NCBI GenBank assembly: GCA_001767915.1
Contig: MEMI01000013.1
Span: 1-32,212, forward strand
Source of the DNA: Alphaproteobacteria bacterium RIFCSPHIGHO2_02_FULL_46_13
GTDB lineage: Bacteria; Pseudomonadota; Alphaproteobacteria; Micavibrionales; Micavibrionaceae
DNA length: 32,212 nt
Reading direction: 5' to 3'
In this document: positions 9,673 to 19,307 of the stretch, piece after piece
Position numbering within the stretch: position 1 is the first letter of the stretch
How the letters are laid out: every line of letters begins with the position of its first letter
Notes under the pieces: generated by a model
The model's database searches: none
What the model was told of the DNA's origin: nothing
What the model saw: the letters and a program-made list of their open reading frames with translations, nothing else
Position numbers and translations under genes: made by a program

Positions 9673-10248
9673 ATGGAGATGAAAAACACTTCTTTTGATA
9701 AACCATCTTCATTTGCTCCGCATTTCATAGTGAATCTTGAGAAGCCGCTATCGTTGTTTGGCGGTTATCTTACAATTGGGATGTTTTTTTTATTTGGGAT
9801 CATGCTCTTTATGATTGGCAAATATGATGTAGCTGCGCTCTCTATTGGGGCGATGCTATTAATGTATGCCTCAATTTTTCATCATAAAAGAATGATAAAT
9901 GAACGCGTTATTATTGCGGCATCAACGGAGGGAATTTATTTGCAGCCCTTCAATCTATATGTCCCGTTTGAGTGCGTAGAGGGGGTTTTCGAAGAAACTG
10001 AACGTCTGAGAGGATATACAATTGTTTCTTTGAAGCTATATTTCTATGTGCCATATGGGCAATTGGGTTATTTAAGAAAAAAGCTTATTTGGAGATTTTC
10101 TTGGCCAAGTCTGCTGCGTCAAGAAAGTGAGCGTTGTCTGGTACAAATTGGTATTCCTTATACCGTGGGGAAAGGGCAGCCTCTCAGCTATTCTAAACAG
10201 GAAATAGCTGAAACACTGAATATGATGGCAGCAAATTACAAAAATTAG
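9673..10248 (+). CDS. Hypothetical membrane protein
   Basis: Paired hydrophobic segments FGGYLTIGMFFLFGIMLFMIGKYDVAALSIGAMLLMYASIF; ATG at 9673 chosen. Confidence 0.55.
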   Translation: MEMKNTSFDKPSSFAPHFIVNLEKPLSLFGGYLTIGMFFLFGIMLFMIGKYDVAALSIGAMLLMYASIFHHKRMINERVIIAASTEGIYLQPFNLYVPFECVEGVFEETERLRGYTIVSLKLYFYVPYGQLGYLRKKLIWRFSWPSLLRQESERCLVQIGIPYTVGKGQPLSYSKQEIAETLNMMAANYKN

Positions 10249-10997
10249 CGTATCACTTTATCAATTGTTCTTGCTAATAAATCCAAATTCTCATCCCTCG
10301 CCAATCTATGATCTCCATCTTCAACAATGATAATTTCGGGTGGGATGGATGAGGTGATGTGCGTCGCCAATTTTTGTGCAACTTTATAGGGTACAACTTC
10401 GTCCAGTTTTCCGTGCAGCAAAGTGACGGGGAAGGTTAGATTTAAAGGTTTATCGAAGATGAGGTGCTGCGCGCCGTCTTCGAAGAGTTTGAGGGTGAGG
10501 GTGTCGCCATCGGGGGTGGTGATGTGGCCCTGTTGTTTGCACAAATTTTGTTGCGCTTCTGTCATTTCGTGATTCCAGACCCAGTCGGTAAAATCAGGGG
10601 CGGCGGCGATGCCGATGAAGGCTTTGATGCGGTCGCCGAGGATTTTGGCGATTAAAAGTCCGATCCATCCGCCCATGGAGGAGCCGATTAAAATCATATC
10701 GCCTGTGATGGTGGCGGTGATGACGGCGAGGGCGTCCTGTGTCCAGTCGCCGATTGAGCCATCACGGAAATCTCCGTCTGACGCGCCGTGGCCGGTATAG
10801 TCGAAACGGAGGAGGCGGTAGCCTTTTTCTGCGCATAGATTGTCCAGAAAGACGGCTTTTGTACCTGTCATATCCGAACGGTATCCGCCCAGAAAGACGA
10901 GGGTGGGCGAGGGTTGAGAGCCTTCGCGCAGGCGGTAAGCCAGTTTTTTGCCGTTATTTAAGGTTAAATATTGCAGAGTGTCTTTTGAATTCGTCAT
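10245..10997 (-). CDS. Alpha/beta hydrolase
   Basis: LVFLGGYRSDMTGTKA, RFDYTGHGASDG, nucleophile elbow GSSMGGWIG, C-terminal DGDHRL. Confidence 0.9.
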   Translation of the reverse strand: MTNSKDTLQYLTLNNGKKLAYRLREGSQPSPTLVFLGGYRSDMTGTKAVFLDNLCAEKGYRLLRFDYTGHGASDGDFRDGSIGDWTQDALAVITATITGDMILIGSSMGGWIGLLIAKILGDRIKAFIGIAAAPDFTDWVWNHEMTEAQQNLCKQQGHITTPDGDTLTLKLFEDGAQHLIFDKPLNLTFPVTLLHGKLDEVVPYKVAQKLATHITSSIPPEIIIVEDGDHRLARDENLDLLARTIDKVIR

Positions 10998-11065
10998 GTC
11001 TCATGCTATAAATCCCCCGCCGACATTGCAAGACGCAAAGTAAGTACCAAGTATGTGAGAAAAAT

Positions 11066-12235
11066 ATGGCTAAACCAAAACCCGAGTTAAAAAAGCGCAG
11101 ATTAACTATATTGCAGGTTATTCCCAATATGGGGGCGGGTGGTGCTGAACAAACAACTGTGGATGTGACGGCGGCACTGACCAAGGCGGGGCATAAGGCA
11201 ATTATTGTATCCAATGGCGGCCCGCGGGTGATTGAATTGCAACGGGCTGGCGGATTGCATATTGAAATGCCCGTCCATTCCAAAAACCCGTTGATGATCT
11301 GGAAGAATGCTGGGCGTTTGAAACGTCTCATTCGCGAGCATAATGTTGATATTATCCATGCCCGTTCCCGCGCGCCCGCGTGGAGTGCCTTGAAGGCCGC
11401 GCGTGATACAGGCATCAAGTTTCTGACCACTTGTCATGCGCCATTTAATATTCGCGGGTCGAAATGGAAACGCAAATATAATTCGAGCATTGCACAAGGG
11501 GATCTGGTGATCGCCAATTCGGAATTTGTTGCGCATTATCTGGTCGATAATTATGACGTTGCGGTTAATAAAATTCGCGTTATTCCGCGCGGTATTCCGA
11601 TGGAAAAATTCGATGTGGCGAAAGTATCTGCCGACCGGATGCTGAAACTGTCTGAAACATGGCGGATTCCAGAAGTTGCAACGCTTGTCCTGTTGCCCGG
11701 TCGCCTGACCAGATGGAAAGGGCAGACTGTGTTGATAGAGGCGATGTCGAAATTGAAACGCAAAGACGTGTATTGCGTATTGCTGGGGGATGCACAAGGG
11801 CGCACCGAATACCGTGATGAACTGGAAGGCATGATCCATGATTACCATCTGGAAGACCGTGTGCGCATTGCCGAACATTGTGATGACATGGCGGTTGCTT
11901 ATAAAATGGCCAATGTTGTTGTGTCTGCATCAATTGAGCCCGAAGGGTTCGGGCGGGTTGCGGTTGAGGCACAAGCCATGGGTGTTCCGACCATTGCCAC
12001 CGCCATTGGCGGGTCAAAGGAGACGATCATTCCTGATGTGACAGGGTGGTTGGTGCCCCCTAATGATTCGGATGCACTGGCGAAGGCGATTGATAAAGTG
12101 TTGTTATTATCAAATGATGAGCGTGACCATATTGCTGTGCAGGCGGCGTACCATGCCCGTGCCAATTTTACCAAGGAACAGATGACGGATGCGACATTGA
12201 TCGTTTATGATGAATTGGTAAGTCGAGGGAAATAA
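11066..12235 (+). CDS. Glycosyltransferase family 4
   Basis: IPNMGAGGAEQTTVDV N-terminal motif; LLPGRLTRWKGQTVLIEAM; EPEGFGRVAVEAQAMGVPTIATAIGGSKETI. Confidence 0.92.
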   Translation: MAKPKPELKKRRLTILQVIPNMGAGGAEQTTVDVTAALTKAGHKAIIVSNGGPRVIELQRAGGLHIEMPVHSKNPLMIWKNAGRLKRLIREHNVDIIHARSRAPAWSALKAARDTGIKFLTTCHAPFNIRGSKWKRKYNSSIAQGDLVIANSEFVAHYLVDNYDVAVNKIRVIPRGIPMEKFDVAKVSADRMLKLSETWRIPEVATLVLLPGRLTRWKGQTVLIEAMSKLKRKDVYCVLLGDAQGRTEYRDELEGMIHDYHLEDRVRIAEHCDDMAVAYKMANVVVSASIEPEGFGRVAVEAQAMGVPTIATAIGGSKETIIPDVTGWLVPPNDSDALAKAIDKVLLLSNDERDHIAVQAAYHARANFTKEQMTDATLIVYDELVSRGK

Positions 12236-12252
12236 TTTTCGGACGTGCGTAC

Positions 12253-12579
12253 TTAAGCTTCGGGAGAGGCTGCTTTAGAGTTTGCATTGCGGGCACATAA
12301 TTCACTTAAATACTCAATCATATCCAGAACATGCGGGTGACTGACCGAATAATAGATGGTTTGGGCATCGCGTCTGGTTTTTACCAGATTATCTTCGCGC
12401 ATTTTGGCGAGATGTTGCGAAAGAGCGGACTGAGAGATGCCTACAATCCCCTCTAATTCCCCTACAGATTTTTCGCCCTCACACATGGCGCATAGCGCCG
12501 TCAACCTCTTCGGATTCGAAAGAGATTTGAGAATGAGCGAAACTTGCTGAATTTCAGTTTTTAAACCTTCAATATTCAT
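12253..12579 (-). CDS. ArsR-family HTH regulator, BigR/SqrR-like
   Basis: LKSLSNPKRLTALCAMCEGEKSVGELEGIVGISQSALSQHLAKMREDNLVKTRRDAQTIYYSV; Cys at residues 30, 33 and 95. Confidence 0.88.
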   Translation of the reverse strand: MNIEGLKTEIQQVSLILKSLSNPKRLTALCAMCEGEKSVGELEGIVGISQSALSQHLAKMREDNLVKTRRDAQTIYYSVSHPHVLDMIEYLSELCARNANSKAASPEA

Positions 12580-12612
12580 GTCACAACCTTAAGCGGTAGT
12601 TAAACAGAAAAT

Positions 12613-13383
12613 TTAGTCACTTGGCAAGGCTTTTTTGTCTGGGAGACATGCGAAAATTGCAGAACTTAATTTTGCAGGCAATAAGGATAGCAATTTCAAC
12701 CCGATAGACATCTGCCATGGAAAACTGATGCGGGGTTTTCCGGCGTCAATATCTTTGATCATGCGCGCGACAGCGACATCTGTTTTCATCAAAAATGGCA
12801 TCGGGAAATCATTATTATCTGTCATTCTGCTTTGGATAAAGCCCGGGCAAATGACGGTGACTTTGACATGAAATGCTGCAAGTTTTGTGCGCAATGATTC
12901 CCCGTAAAAACGCACGGCAACCTTTGATGCGGAGTAGGCCGGAGCGGAGGGCATGGGAACGTAGCCGGCAAGAGAGCTGATCAGGACAATATGCCCTGAT
13001 TTTTTTGCAACCATGTGGGGCAAAGCCGGATAAATCGTATTTAAAACCCCTGTCAGATTGACATCGAAAATTTGATAGTCTTTGGTGATGTCTTCGATCA
13101 TCTGCCCGCTAAATCCGCCTGATATGCCCGCATTGGCAATGACGAGGTCAAGGCCGTGTTGTGCGGTTATATCTGTGACCCAGTCGGCTAGGCGCGCACG
13201 GTCTGTGACATCGATTGCGTTTGCATAGACCTCAGCGCCTTTTTGGCGGCAAGCATCGGCCACGTCGTTTAATCGTTCCAAATTTCGCCCGCATAGAAAA
13301 AGTTTTACATTTTGTGCAGCATATTGATGGGCAAATTCTGCGCCTAAGCCACTTGATGCCCCTGTAATCAATATATTTTTCAT
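12613..13383 (-). CDS. SDR family NAD(P)-dependent oxidoreductase
   Basis: ITGASSGLGAEFA, NAGISGG, SSLAGYVPMPSAPAYSASKVAV. Confidence 0.93.
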   Translation of the reverse strand: MKNILITGASSGLGAEFAHQYAAQNVKLFLCGRNLERLNDVADACRQKGAEVYANAIDVTDRARLADWVTDITAQHGLDLVIANAGISGGFSGQMIEDITKDYQIFDVNLTGVLNTIYPALPHMVAKKSGHIVLISSLAGYVPMPSAPAYSASKVAVRFYGESLRTKLAAFHVKVTVICPGFIQSRMTDNNDFPMPFLMKTDVAVARMIKDIDAGKPRISFPWQMSIGLKLLSLLPAKLSSAIFACLPDKKALPSD

Positions 13384-13455
13384 GTGATGCGCCGTTTCTG
13401 CAAAAGTTTCTATAAAAGGTGATGACAGACTCTAACAAATATGTAGAATTACACC

Positions 13456-14094
13456 ATGTCATTTCTTCCGATCAAACGTCGCGGTCTTCTTTTTATTCTT
13501 TCGTCTCCGTCAGGAGCCGGAAAGACAACGATTACCCGCGCCCTGCTGGAGCAGGATAAGCAATTGAGTATTTCCGTCTCGGTCACAACCCGCGCACCGC
13601 GTCCCGGTGAGGTTGACGGCAAGGATTATTTCTTTGTCACCAAGGAAAAATTCGACCAGATGGTTGAAAATAATGAATTACTGGAGCATGCCAAGGTCTT
13701 TGGCAATTATTACGGAACGCCTTTGATGCCCGTTGAAAAGGCACTGGCTAACAGCCAGGATATTATCTTTGATATTGATTGGCAGGGGACACAGCAGTTA
13801 AAGCAAAAATTGGTCAATGACCTTGTCACAGTCTTTATCCTGCCGCCTTCCCAAGAGGAACTGGAGCGTCGTTTGCGTTCCCGCCAGCAGGATAATGATG
13901 ACATTATCAAAGAGCGTATGAAAAAGGCGTCTGACGAGATTTCGCATTATTCTGAATATGATTACATCATTGTGAATCACGACCTCAATCGCTCTATTTT
14001 TACCGCGCAGGGGATTCTGGAGGCGGAACGGAGCAAAAGACGCCGAATCACTGATCTGCCGAACTTTGTCAGAACATTGATGGGCGAGGCCTGA
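13456..14094 (+). CDS. gmk: Guanylate kinase
   Basis: ILSSPSGAGKTTITRALLEQD, SVSVTTRAPRPGEVDGKDYFFV, HAKVFGNYYGTP, DIDWQGTQQL. Confidence 0.97.
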   Translation: MSFLPIKRRGLLFILSSPSGAGKTTITRALLEQDKQLSISVSVTTRAPRPGEVDGKDYFFVTKEKFDQMVENNELLEHAKVFGNYYGTPLMPVEKALANSQDIIFDIDWQGTQQLKQKLVNDLVTVFILPPSQEELERRLRSRQQDNDDIIKERMKKASDEISHYSEYDYIIVNHDLNRSIFTAQGILEAERSKRRRITDLPNFVRTLMGEA

Positions 14095-14248
14095 TTGCCC
14101 CGCTCTGAAGGTGTGGTTGTCTCTCTGCCGATTATCGTGTAGATTCAAATCAAGTTTTTTGATGAAATTTTAATATTTCAGTGGTGAACTGGACTATAGT
14201 ACTCAAAAATGTCTTTTATAAATTTCTAGAATTTTAGTTAGGTAAAAT

Positions 14249-14986
14249 ATGTCCGACTTTAATCCTGCAACATCGCAGAATCAAAATCCTACAAGACCCG
14301 CCCGTCCTGCTGGCGCTCCGGTCAAAAAGCCTGTTGCCAAGCCCTCCGCTGATCAAAGCGAAGTCGAGATGCTGAAAACCGTTGGGTCGGTGATTGTGCG
14401 GAACGAATTTTACCGTGACGGATACCGTACTTTGCTGAGAATTGCCGTGATTGAGGCGATGATTATTCTGGCGCTTGTCGGGGCCATGTATTTCGTCATT
14501 CAGGTTCATCAACCTGAAAATCGTTATTTTGCAACGACTGAAGATGGTCGTCTGGTTCCGATGGTTGCGTTGAGCGAGCCAAACTTGAGTGTTCCGGCAC
14601 TGATGTCATGGAGTGCGCAGGCGGCAACCGAAGTGATGACCTTTGGTTTCAATGACTATAAACGCCGTTTGCAGCAAGCCTCTAGAAACTTTACACGTCT
14701 TGGGTGGGTCAGTTTTACGTCCGCTCTAGAAAAATCGCGTATTATCGAGATGGTGGAGGCCAATGGTCAGGTTGTCTCTGCAGCACCTGCCAGTGCGCCG
14801 ATCCTGATTTCCGAAGGGGTTGTGAATGGGCGTTACCAATGGCAGGTTCAGGTGCCGCTGGTTGTGACTTATCAGGCGGGTTCATCTGTTCGTGATGATA
14901 AAATGCTGGTTACTTTGTTGCTTGTTCGGGTGCCAAAACTCGAAAGTCCAAACGGCGTTGGGATTGAACAATGGATTGCCAGATAA
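14249..14986 (+). CDS. icmL: Type IVB secretion inner-membrane protein DotI/IcmL
   Basis: VRNEFYRDGYRTLLRIAVIEAMIILALVGAMY TM region and NRYFATTEDGRLVPMVAL typical of IcmL/TraM; synteny with icmK/E/G/C/D/J/B downstream. Confidence 0.85.
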   Translation: MSDFNPATSQNQNPTRPARPAGAPVKKPVAKPSADQSEVEMLKTVGSVIVRNEFYRDGYRTLLRIAVIEAMIILALVGAMYFVIQVHQPENRYFATTEDGRLVPMVALSEPNLSVPALMSWSAQAATEVMTFGFNDYKRRLQQASRNFTRLGWVSFTSALEKSRIIEMVEANGQVVSAAPASAPILISEGVVNGRYQWQVQVPLVVTYQAGSSVRDDKMLVTLLLVRVPKLESPNGVGIEQWIAR

Positions 14987-15111
14987 AAAAGCCTCTTAAA
15001 AACGACAAAATATTGTATAAGAACGATTTATTGTCACCATATTGATATTGCTCTTGTGGTTTTTCCAGTATATCCTTCACTTGATTTTTAAGTAAACCGC
15101 ACGGGGTGCGC

Positions 15112-16338
15112 ATGACGAAATTTTACCTTTTCCGCATTCAGATGGTCATGATGATGGCCATCCTTATCTGTGTGGGGTCTGTTTCACAGGCTCAGACACC
15201 ATCAACCGGGTCGCCGCCGAGCGATTCGGCGACGCAGACTTTAATGCAGGATACTGCGCCGGCAGATGCTCCTTCAAAGGTTGATGCTTCTGGTGCGACG
15301 CCAGCGGGATTTCCTGCCGCCTCTAATGAGGCTCCGCCAAATCTGTCGGATTATCTAAATAATGCAGGGGTGGTGCAAGATGCATCAAAGTCGGCTGCCA
15401 CAAATGCATCGACCTCCAAATCAGTTGATAATGGAACTGTCGCTATTCCGACGATGGAAATGAATGCTCTCTCGGGTGGAGCTACTGCGCCCGCCCCTGT
15501 AGAATTGTCTCCGGAAGCAACAAAAGCTGCGGCTTCTGCGTCCATCAGAAAAGATGCATTTGGCGCAACAACGGATCAATTAATGCCTCTGAAGCCTAGT
15601 GAAATCCGTCGGATGCTTGAGCTTTATGATGAAACAAAGCAGGCGTCTGAAACCCCTGTTTATCCCTCTCCCGAGCCAGAATCGGCTTTTGTGAGTGCGT
15701 CTCTGGATCCGGGTGCAAAGCCGTTGATTATCAAGACTGCTGTAGGAAATGTGACCACAGTCAGTATCGTTGATTTGACAGGTCAGCCATGGCCAATCCA
15801 AGATTTGACATGGGCTGGAGATTTCCAAGTCGAGCAGCCTGAAAGTGGCAGCCATATGTTGCGTATTACTCCGACCTCTGAATTTGCAAGCGGGAATGTC
15901 TCGATGAGATTATTGGGATTGAATCCGCCTGTTATTTTTAGCCTGAAGGCTGAACGCAAAACTGTTCATGTTCGTCTGGATGTCCAAATTCCTGAAGTCG
16001 GTCCAAACGGTGTTTTGCCGCCGATGGATGTTCCTGTGTCAACCAAGGCAGGTGATGATTTCATGACCTCGGTATTGGTTGGTGTGGTGAAGGGCAAAGA
16101 TACTGAACAGCTGAGAGTTGATGGTATTGACGGTCGAACCACGGCTTTTGGTAAGGGGGGCATGGTTTATGTGCGTACACCTTATACAATGTTGTCCCCG
16201 GCATGGAGCAGTTCTGTTCAGTCCGCCGATGGAACCAAAGTTTATGCATTGAATTTTAGCCCTGTTATCCTTTTGTCTGATAAAGGGAAAATGGTGAGAG
16301 CCTACCTCTCACACAAGGAGATGTCTGATGAGCAATAG
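15112..16338 (+). CDS. icmK: Type IVB secretion protein DotH/IcmK
   Basis: Signal peptide, low-complexity N-terminal half, conserved domain (AVGNVTTVSIVDLTGQPWPIQDLTWAGDFQVEQP...HMLRITPTSEFASGNVSMRLLGL..PVIFSL) of IcmK/TraN; gene order. Confidence 0.85.
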   Translation: MTKFYLFRIQMVMMMAILICVGSVSQAQTPSTGSPPSDSATQTLMQDTAPADAPSKVDASGATPAGFPAASNEAPPNLSDYLNNAGVVQDASKSAATNASTSKSVDNGTVAIPTMEMNALSGGATAPAPVELSPEATKAAASASIRKDAFGATTDQLMPLKPSEIRRMLELYDETKQASETPVYPSPEPESAFVSASLDPGAKPLIIKTAVGNVTTVSIVDLTGQPWPIQDLTWAGDFQVEQPESGSHMLRITPTSEFASGNVSMRLLGLNPPVIFSLKAERKTVHVRLDVQIPEVGPNGVLPPMDVPVSTKAGDDFMTSVLVGVVKGKDTEQLRVDGIDGRTTAFGKGGMVYVRTPYTMLSPAWSSSVQSADGTKVYALNFSPVILLSDKGKMVRAYLSHKEMSDEQ

Positions 16339-17836
16339 TAATAATTTTGACCCGCCCGAAGATGTTGATTTGGATCAAATTCCTGATAGGGACGTTGATT
16401 TCGATGATTTTGAAGATAACAAAGACAAGTCATTAGGCGCGTCATGGAAAAGCAGCCCTCTCTTTAAATTCGGGGTTGTTGCTCTTGTTATTATTATCGT
16501 TATCGCATTGGTTTCTATTCTCAGTGGCGATAAAATTAAGGCGCCGGTTTCTTCCGTTGGTAAGGGAACCAATATCAAGGAAGCTCCTGGTATTAAAGAA
16601 GTCTCTCCAGTTATGAAAGAAGCGATTGAAGAGAAAAACGACCAGCGTATTGATGAGGCTCAAAAACAAGGAATGAGTGCCATTCCAACGCCTATTGCGC
16701 CTCCGAAAACTCTTTTGGAAGTGCCAAAGGACGATGCTCAATCAGAAGACCCATTGCTTAGATGGCAGCAAATGCAAACTGAGCGCGCAAAAGCTCAGCG
16801 CGAGCAGCAAACAGCACAAGATCAGCAAACTCAAGTTGATCCACAGCGCGAGGCTAAAGTCACCGCCTTATCACAAGCCATGACCCAACAAATAAGTGGG
16901 ATTTGGGGCGCACAAAAAATGTCGGATATGAAGCATATGAATGTCTTCACTAAAGTTGAGGGTCTTGGCGCAACAGATGCAAATGGCAATCCTACGATGA
17001 CAAATGTGTCTACAAATGGCGTGCAGCAATTGATTGATCAAACGCCTGCCAAGGTTATTGTCCCTGCAGGTAAAATTGAATATGCCCAGATGATTTTGGA
17101 AGCAAACTCGGATATTCCGGGGCCTGTTGTGGCTTTGATCGCATCAGGACAATTTAGTGGTGGCAAATTGATTGGTAAATTCCAAGCGCAAGATGAATAT
17201 CTGGTGATTACCTTCTCAACTTTGGTTACTAAAAAGGGAACAAGCATTCCGATTAACGCATATGCTTTGGATCCTGGAACATCATTGACCGGTTTGGCGA
17301 CAGATGTTGATCACCGTTATTTTAAACGAATTATTCTTCCAGCGGCTGCAAAATTTGTTGAAGGCTTGGGGAGTGCTTATGGTGAAACTACAAGCGAAAC
17401 GACGCAGAACGCAACAACTACGACTACGGCCACTACCGACCTAAACCCAAAACAAGAGTTTGGTAAAGCGGTTAGCGAAGCGGCTAAAACCGTTGGCGAG
17501 GTCTTGAGTGAGGACGGAAAAGATACTAAGCCGTTGGTTATTGTTGCTGCGGGGACTCCGATGGGTATTCTGTTTATGGATGCGATCACGGATAAGGATG
17601 TTTTGAGGGCGCGATCCGGTGTTTCGGGTGGCTCTCAAGGTGCGGGCCAGCAAATGCCTGTTCAGCAAGGGTACCCTCAACAGCAGCCTGCTGGGTTTAT
17701 GAACCAAATGCAGCAGCTTCAATACGGTCTTCAGGGGCAGCAATATCTTCAACAGCAGAATGGGGCTTATAATACCAATGGAGTGCCGGGGGGCTATGGC
17801 ACAACGACCGGAACCACGACCTCTGGTATTCAGTAA
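16328..17836 (+). CDS. icmE: Type IVB secretion core protein DotG/IcmE with C-terminal TrbI/VirB10-like domain
   Basis: N-terminal TM; KVIVPAGKIEYAQMILEANSDIPGPVVALIASGQFSGGKLIGKFQ...; AAGTPMGILFMDAI; overlaps icmK stop; Gln-rich tail. Confidence 0.88.
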   Translation: MSNSNNFDPPEDVDLDQIPDRDVDFDDFEDNKDKSLGASWKSSPLFKFGVVALVIIIVIALVSILSGDKIKAPVSSVGKGTNIKEAPGIKEVSPVMKEAIEEKNDQRIDEAQKQGMSAIPTPIAPPKTLLEVPKDDAQSEDPLLRWQQMQTERAKAQREQQTAQDQQTQVDPQREAKVTALSQAMTQQISGIWGAQKMSDMKHMNVFTKVEGLGATDANGNPTMTNVSTNGVQQLIDQTPAKVIVPAGKIEYAQMILEANSDIPGPVVALIASGQFSGGKLIGKFQAQDEYLVITFSTLVTKKGTSIPINAYALDPGTSLTGLATDVDHRYFKRIILPAAAKFVEGLGSAYGETTSETTQNATTTTTATTDLNPKQEFGKAVSEAAKTVGEVLSEDGKDTKPLVIVAAGTPMGILFMDAITDKDVLRARSGVSGGSQGAGQQMPVQQGYPQQQPAGFMNQMQQLQYGLQGQQYLQQQNGAYNTNGVPGGYGTTTGTTTSGIQ

Positions 17837-17871
17837 CAATCATTTTAAGGTACACCATAAGAAGGTAAGCT

Positions 17872-19134
17872 ATGTCTGATAAGAAAATAGATGATCAAAA
17901 ATTTGAAAATCAATCATCTGATTATGATGAAACATATGAAGATGATGTGACTTATACAGAAGATGATTCTGACCAGTGGTCCGATGATGCTGATTTGGGA
18001 GATGATGAAGATTCCGCAAGTGAGCAGGCCCCACCAGCGAAAAAGAAAACATCAAACCTGACCATTGCAATTATTCTGGTTGTTGCAGTTGTTGGTGTTT
18101 TTGGCTTTATGGTTCTCAAAGGTAATAGTGGAGACGTGCCACAACCTAGTGCTGAAAATCAGGCCGCTGTTGCTATTGATGCGGATGCAGCGATGACACC
18201 GCCCGTTACACAAGCGGATCAGTCCAATATTACAGATCTTAAAAATCAAGCTGATCAAGACAACCAAGGTGACCAAACAGCTAATATTACGCCGCCGACC
18301 CCAGCGGCCGTTGCAGATGAACCACCACAAGGGTTGATGGATAACCCCAATTTGATGGATTCCAATGCCAAAGCTGATGTCAGCCCAGCTGACGCCAAGC
18401 CTATTGTTGGCTCTGTACCAGCCACTTCCGGTGCAGATCAGACTTCTGCTGTCCCATCTGAAGAAGTTGTTAATGCGATTTCTCCGACGGTGAAGCCAGT
18501 TTCTGATTTCCCAACTGTTGACTCTATTAAAAAGCCGGATTCGGCGCCTGTACCTGTTATGACGGGTGCAACAGGCTCTGTGGATGTTGATCCTTCAGTC
18601 GAGCAATCTAATAAAGCCGCTGAGCTGAAAGCCCAGATCGATGCCGCTCAGGCTGAAATTTCTAACTTAGAAAAGAAAATTTCTGATCAGGCTGCGGAGT
18701 TAGAGGCTCAAAAGCAAGCTGTTGCTAAAGCAACTGCTCAGGCTTCTGTTACTGCATCTGGTGTTTCTGAGGCAGAAGTTGCTGCCTTAAAAGAACAAAT
18801 CGCGGATCTGGAAGAAAAATTGGCTGCAAAAGCAGAAAAACCTTCAAAAGTTGTTGTTGCCGAGGCATCTTCTACAGACGAAAGTGAATATGTTGTAAGC
18901 AAGCCCGTTGTCAAAAACAAGCCTGTTGCGGCTAAGCCAAAACTTGCTTTAAAACAAACATGGTCTTTAAAAAGTGCCGGAACTGGCAAAGCGATTCTCT
19001 CTGATAAGGCAACTGGTGATTTGAAGACAGTCAGAGTAGGGGACGTGGTGTCAGGACTGGGGCGCATCGTTAGCATTTCCAATATCAATTCATCATGGGT
19101 TGTAAAGGGAACTTTGGGGTCTGTTTCTGAATAG
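17872..19134 (+). CDS. icmG: DotF/IcmG-like type IVB secretion protein
   Basis: Acidic cytoplasmic N-terminus, one TM (LTIAIILVVAVVGVFGFMVL), coiled coil, small C-terminal domain (KQTWSLKSAGTGKAILSDKATGDLKTVRVGDVVSGLGRIVSI); synteny. Confidence 0.7.
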   Translation: MSDKKIDDQKFENQSSDYDETYEDDVTYTEDDSDQWSDDADLGDDEDSASEQAPPAKKKTSNLTIAIILVVAVVGVFGFMVLKGNSGDVPQPSAENQAAVAIDADAAMTPPVTQADQSNITDLKNQADQDNQGDQTANITPPTPAAVADEPPQGLMDNPNLMDSNAKADVSPADAKPIVGSVPATSGADQTSAVPSEEVVNAISPTVKPVSDFPTVDSIKKPDSAPVPVMTGATGSVDVDPSVEQSNKAAELKAQIDAAQAEISNLEKKISDQAAELEAQKQAVAKATAQASVTASGVSEAEVAALKEQIADLEEKLAAKAEKPSKVVVAEASSTDESEYVVSKPVVKNKPVAAKPKLALKQTWSLKSAGTGKAILSDKATGDLKTVRVGDVVSGLGRIVSISNINSSWVVKGTLGSVSE

Positions 19135-19307
19135 ACGACAATAAGCACCACTCAATCCCCACAGACTTAAGGATTCTTTAAGAAACTGATGCTACCTTTA
19201 TATGGTTGGGTAATGGGTTTTAAGAAATTTAGGAAACTTGCTTTTTCCCTTAGAATCTGCTTTAATTGAGTTAAGGAATACCGTGATAAAACGGTCGGGT
19301 GTGCACT

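Noticed and set aside
11102-12174. Several long minus-strand ORFs, up to 258 aa
   Set aside because: Antisense to the well-supported GT4 glycosyltransferase; no recognisable domain.
15095-15111. Hairpin CGCAC-GGG-GTGCG just before icmK ATG
   Set aside because: Only 5 bp with a 3-nt loop; too weak to claim regulation.
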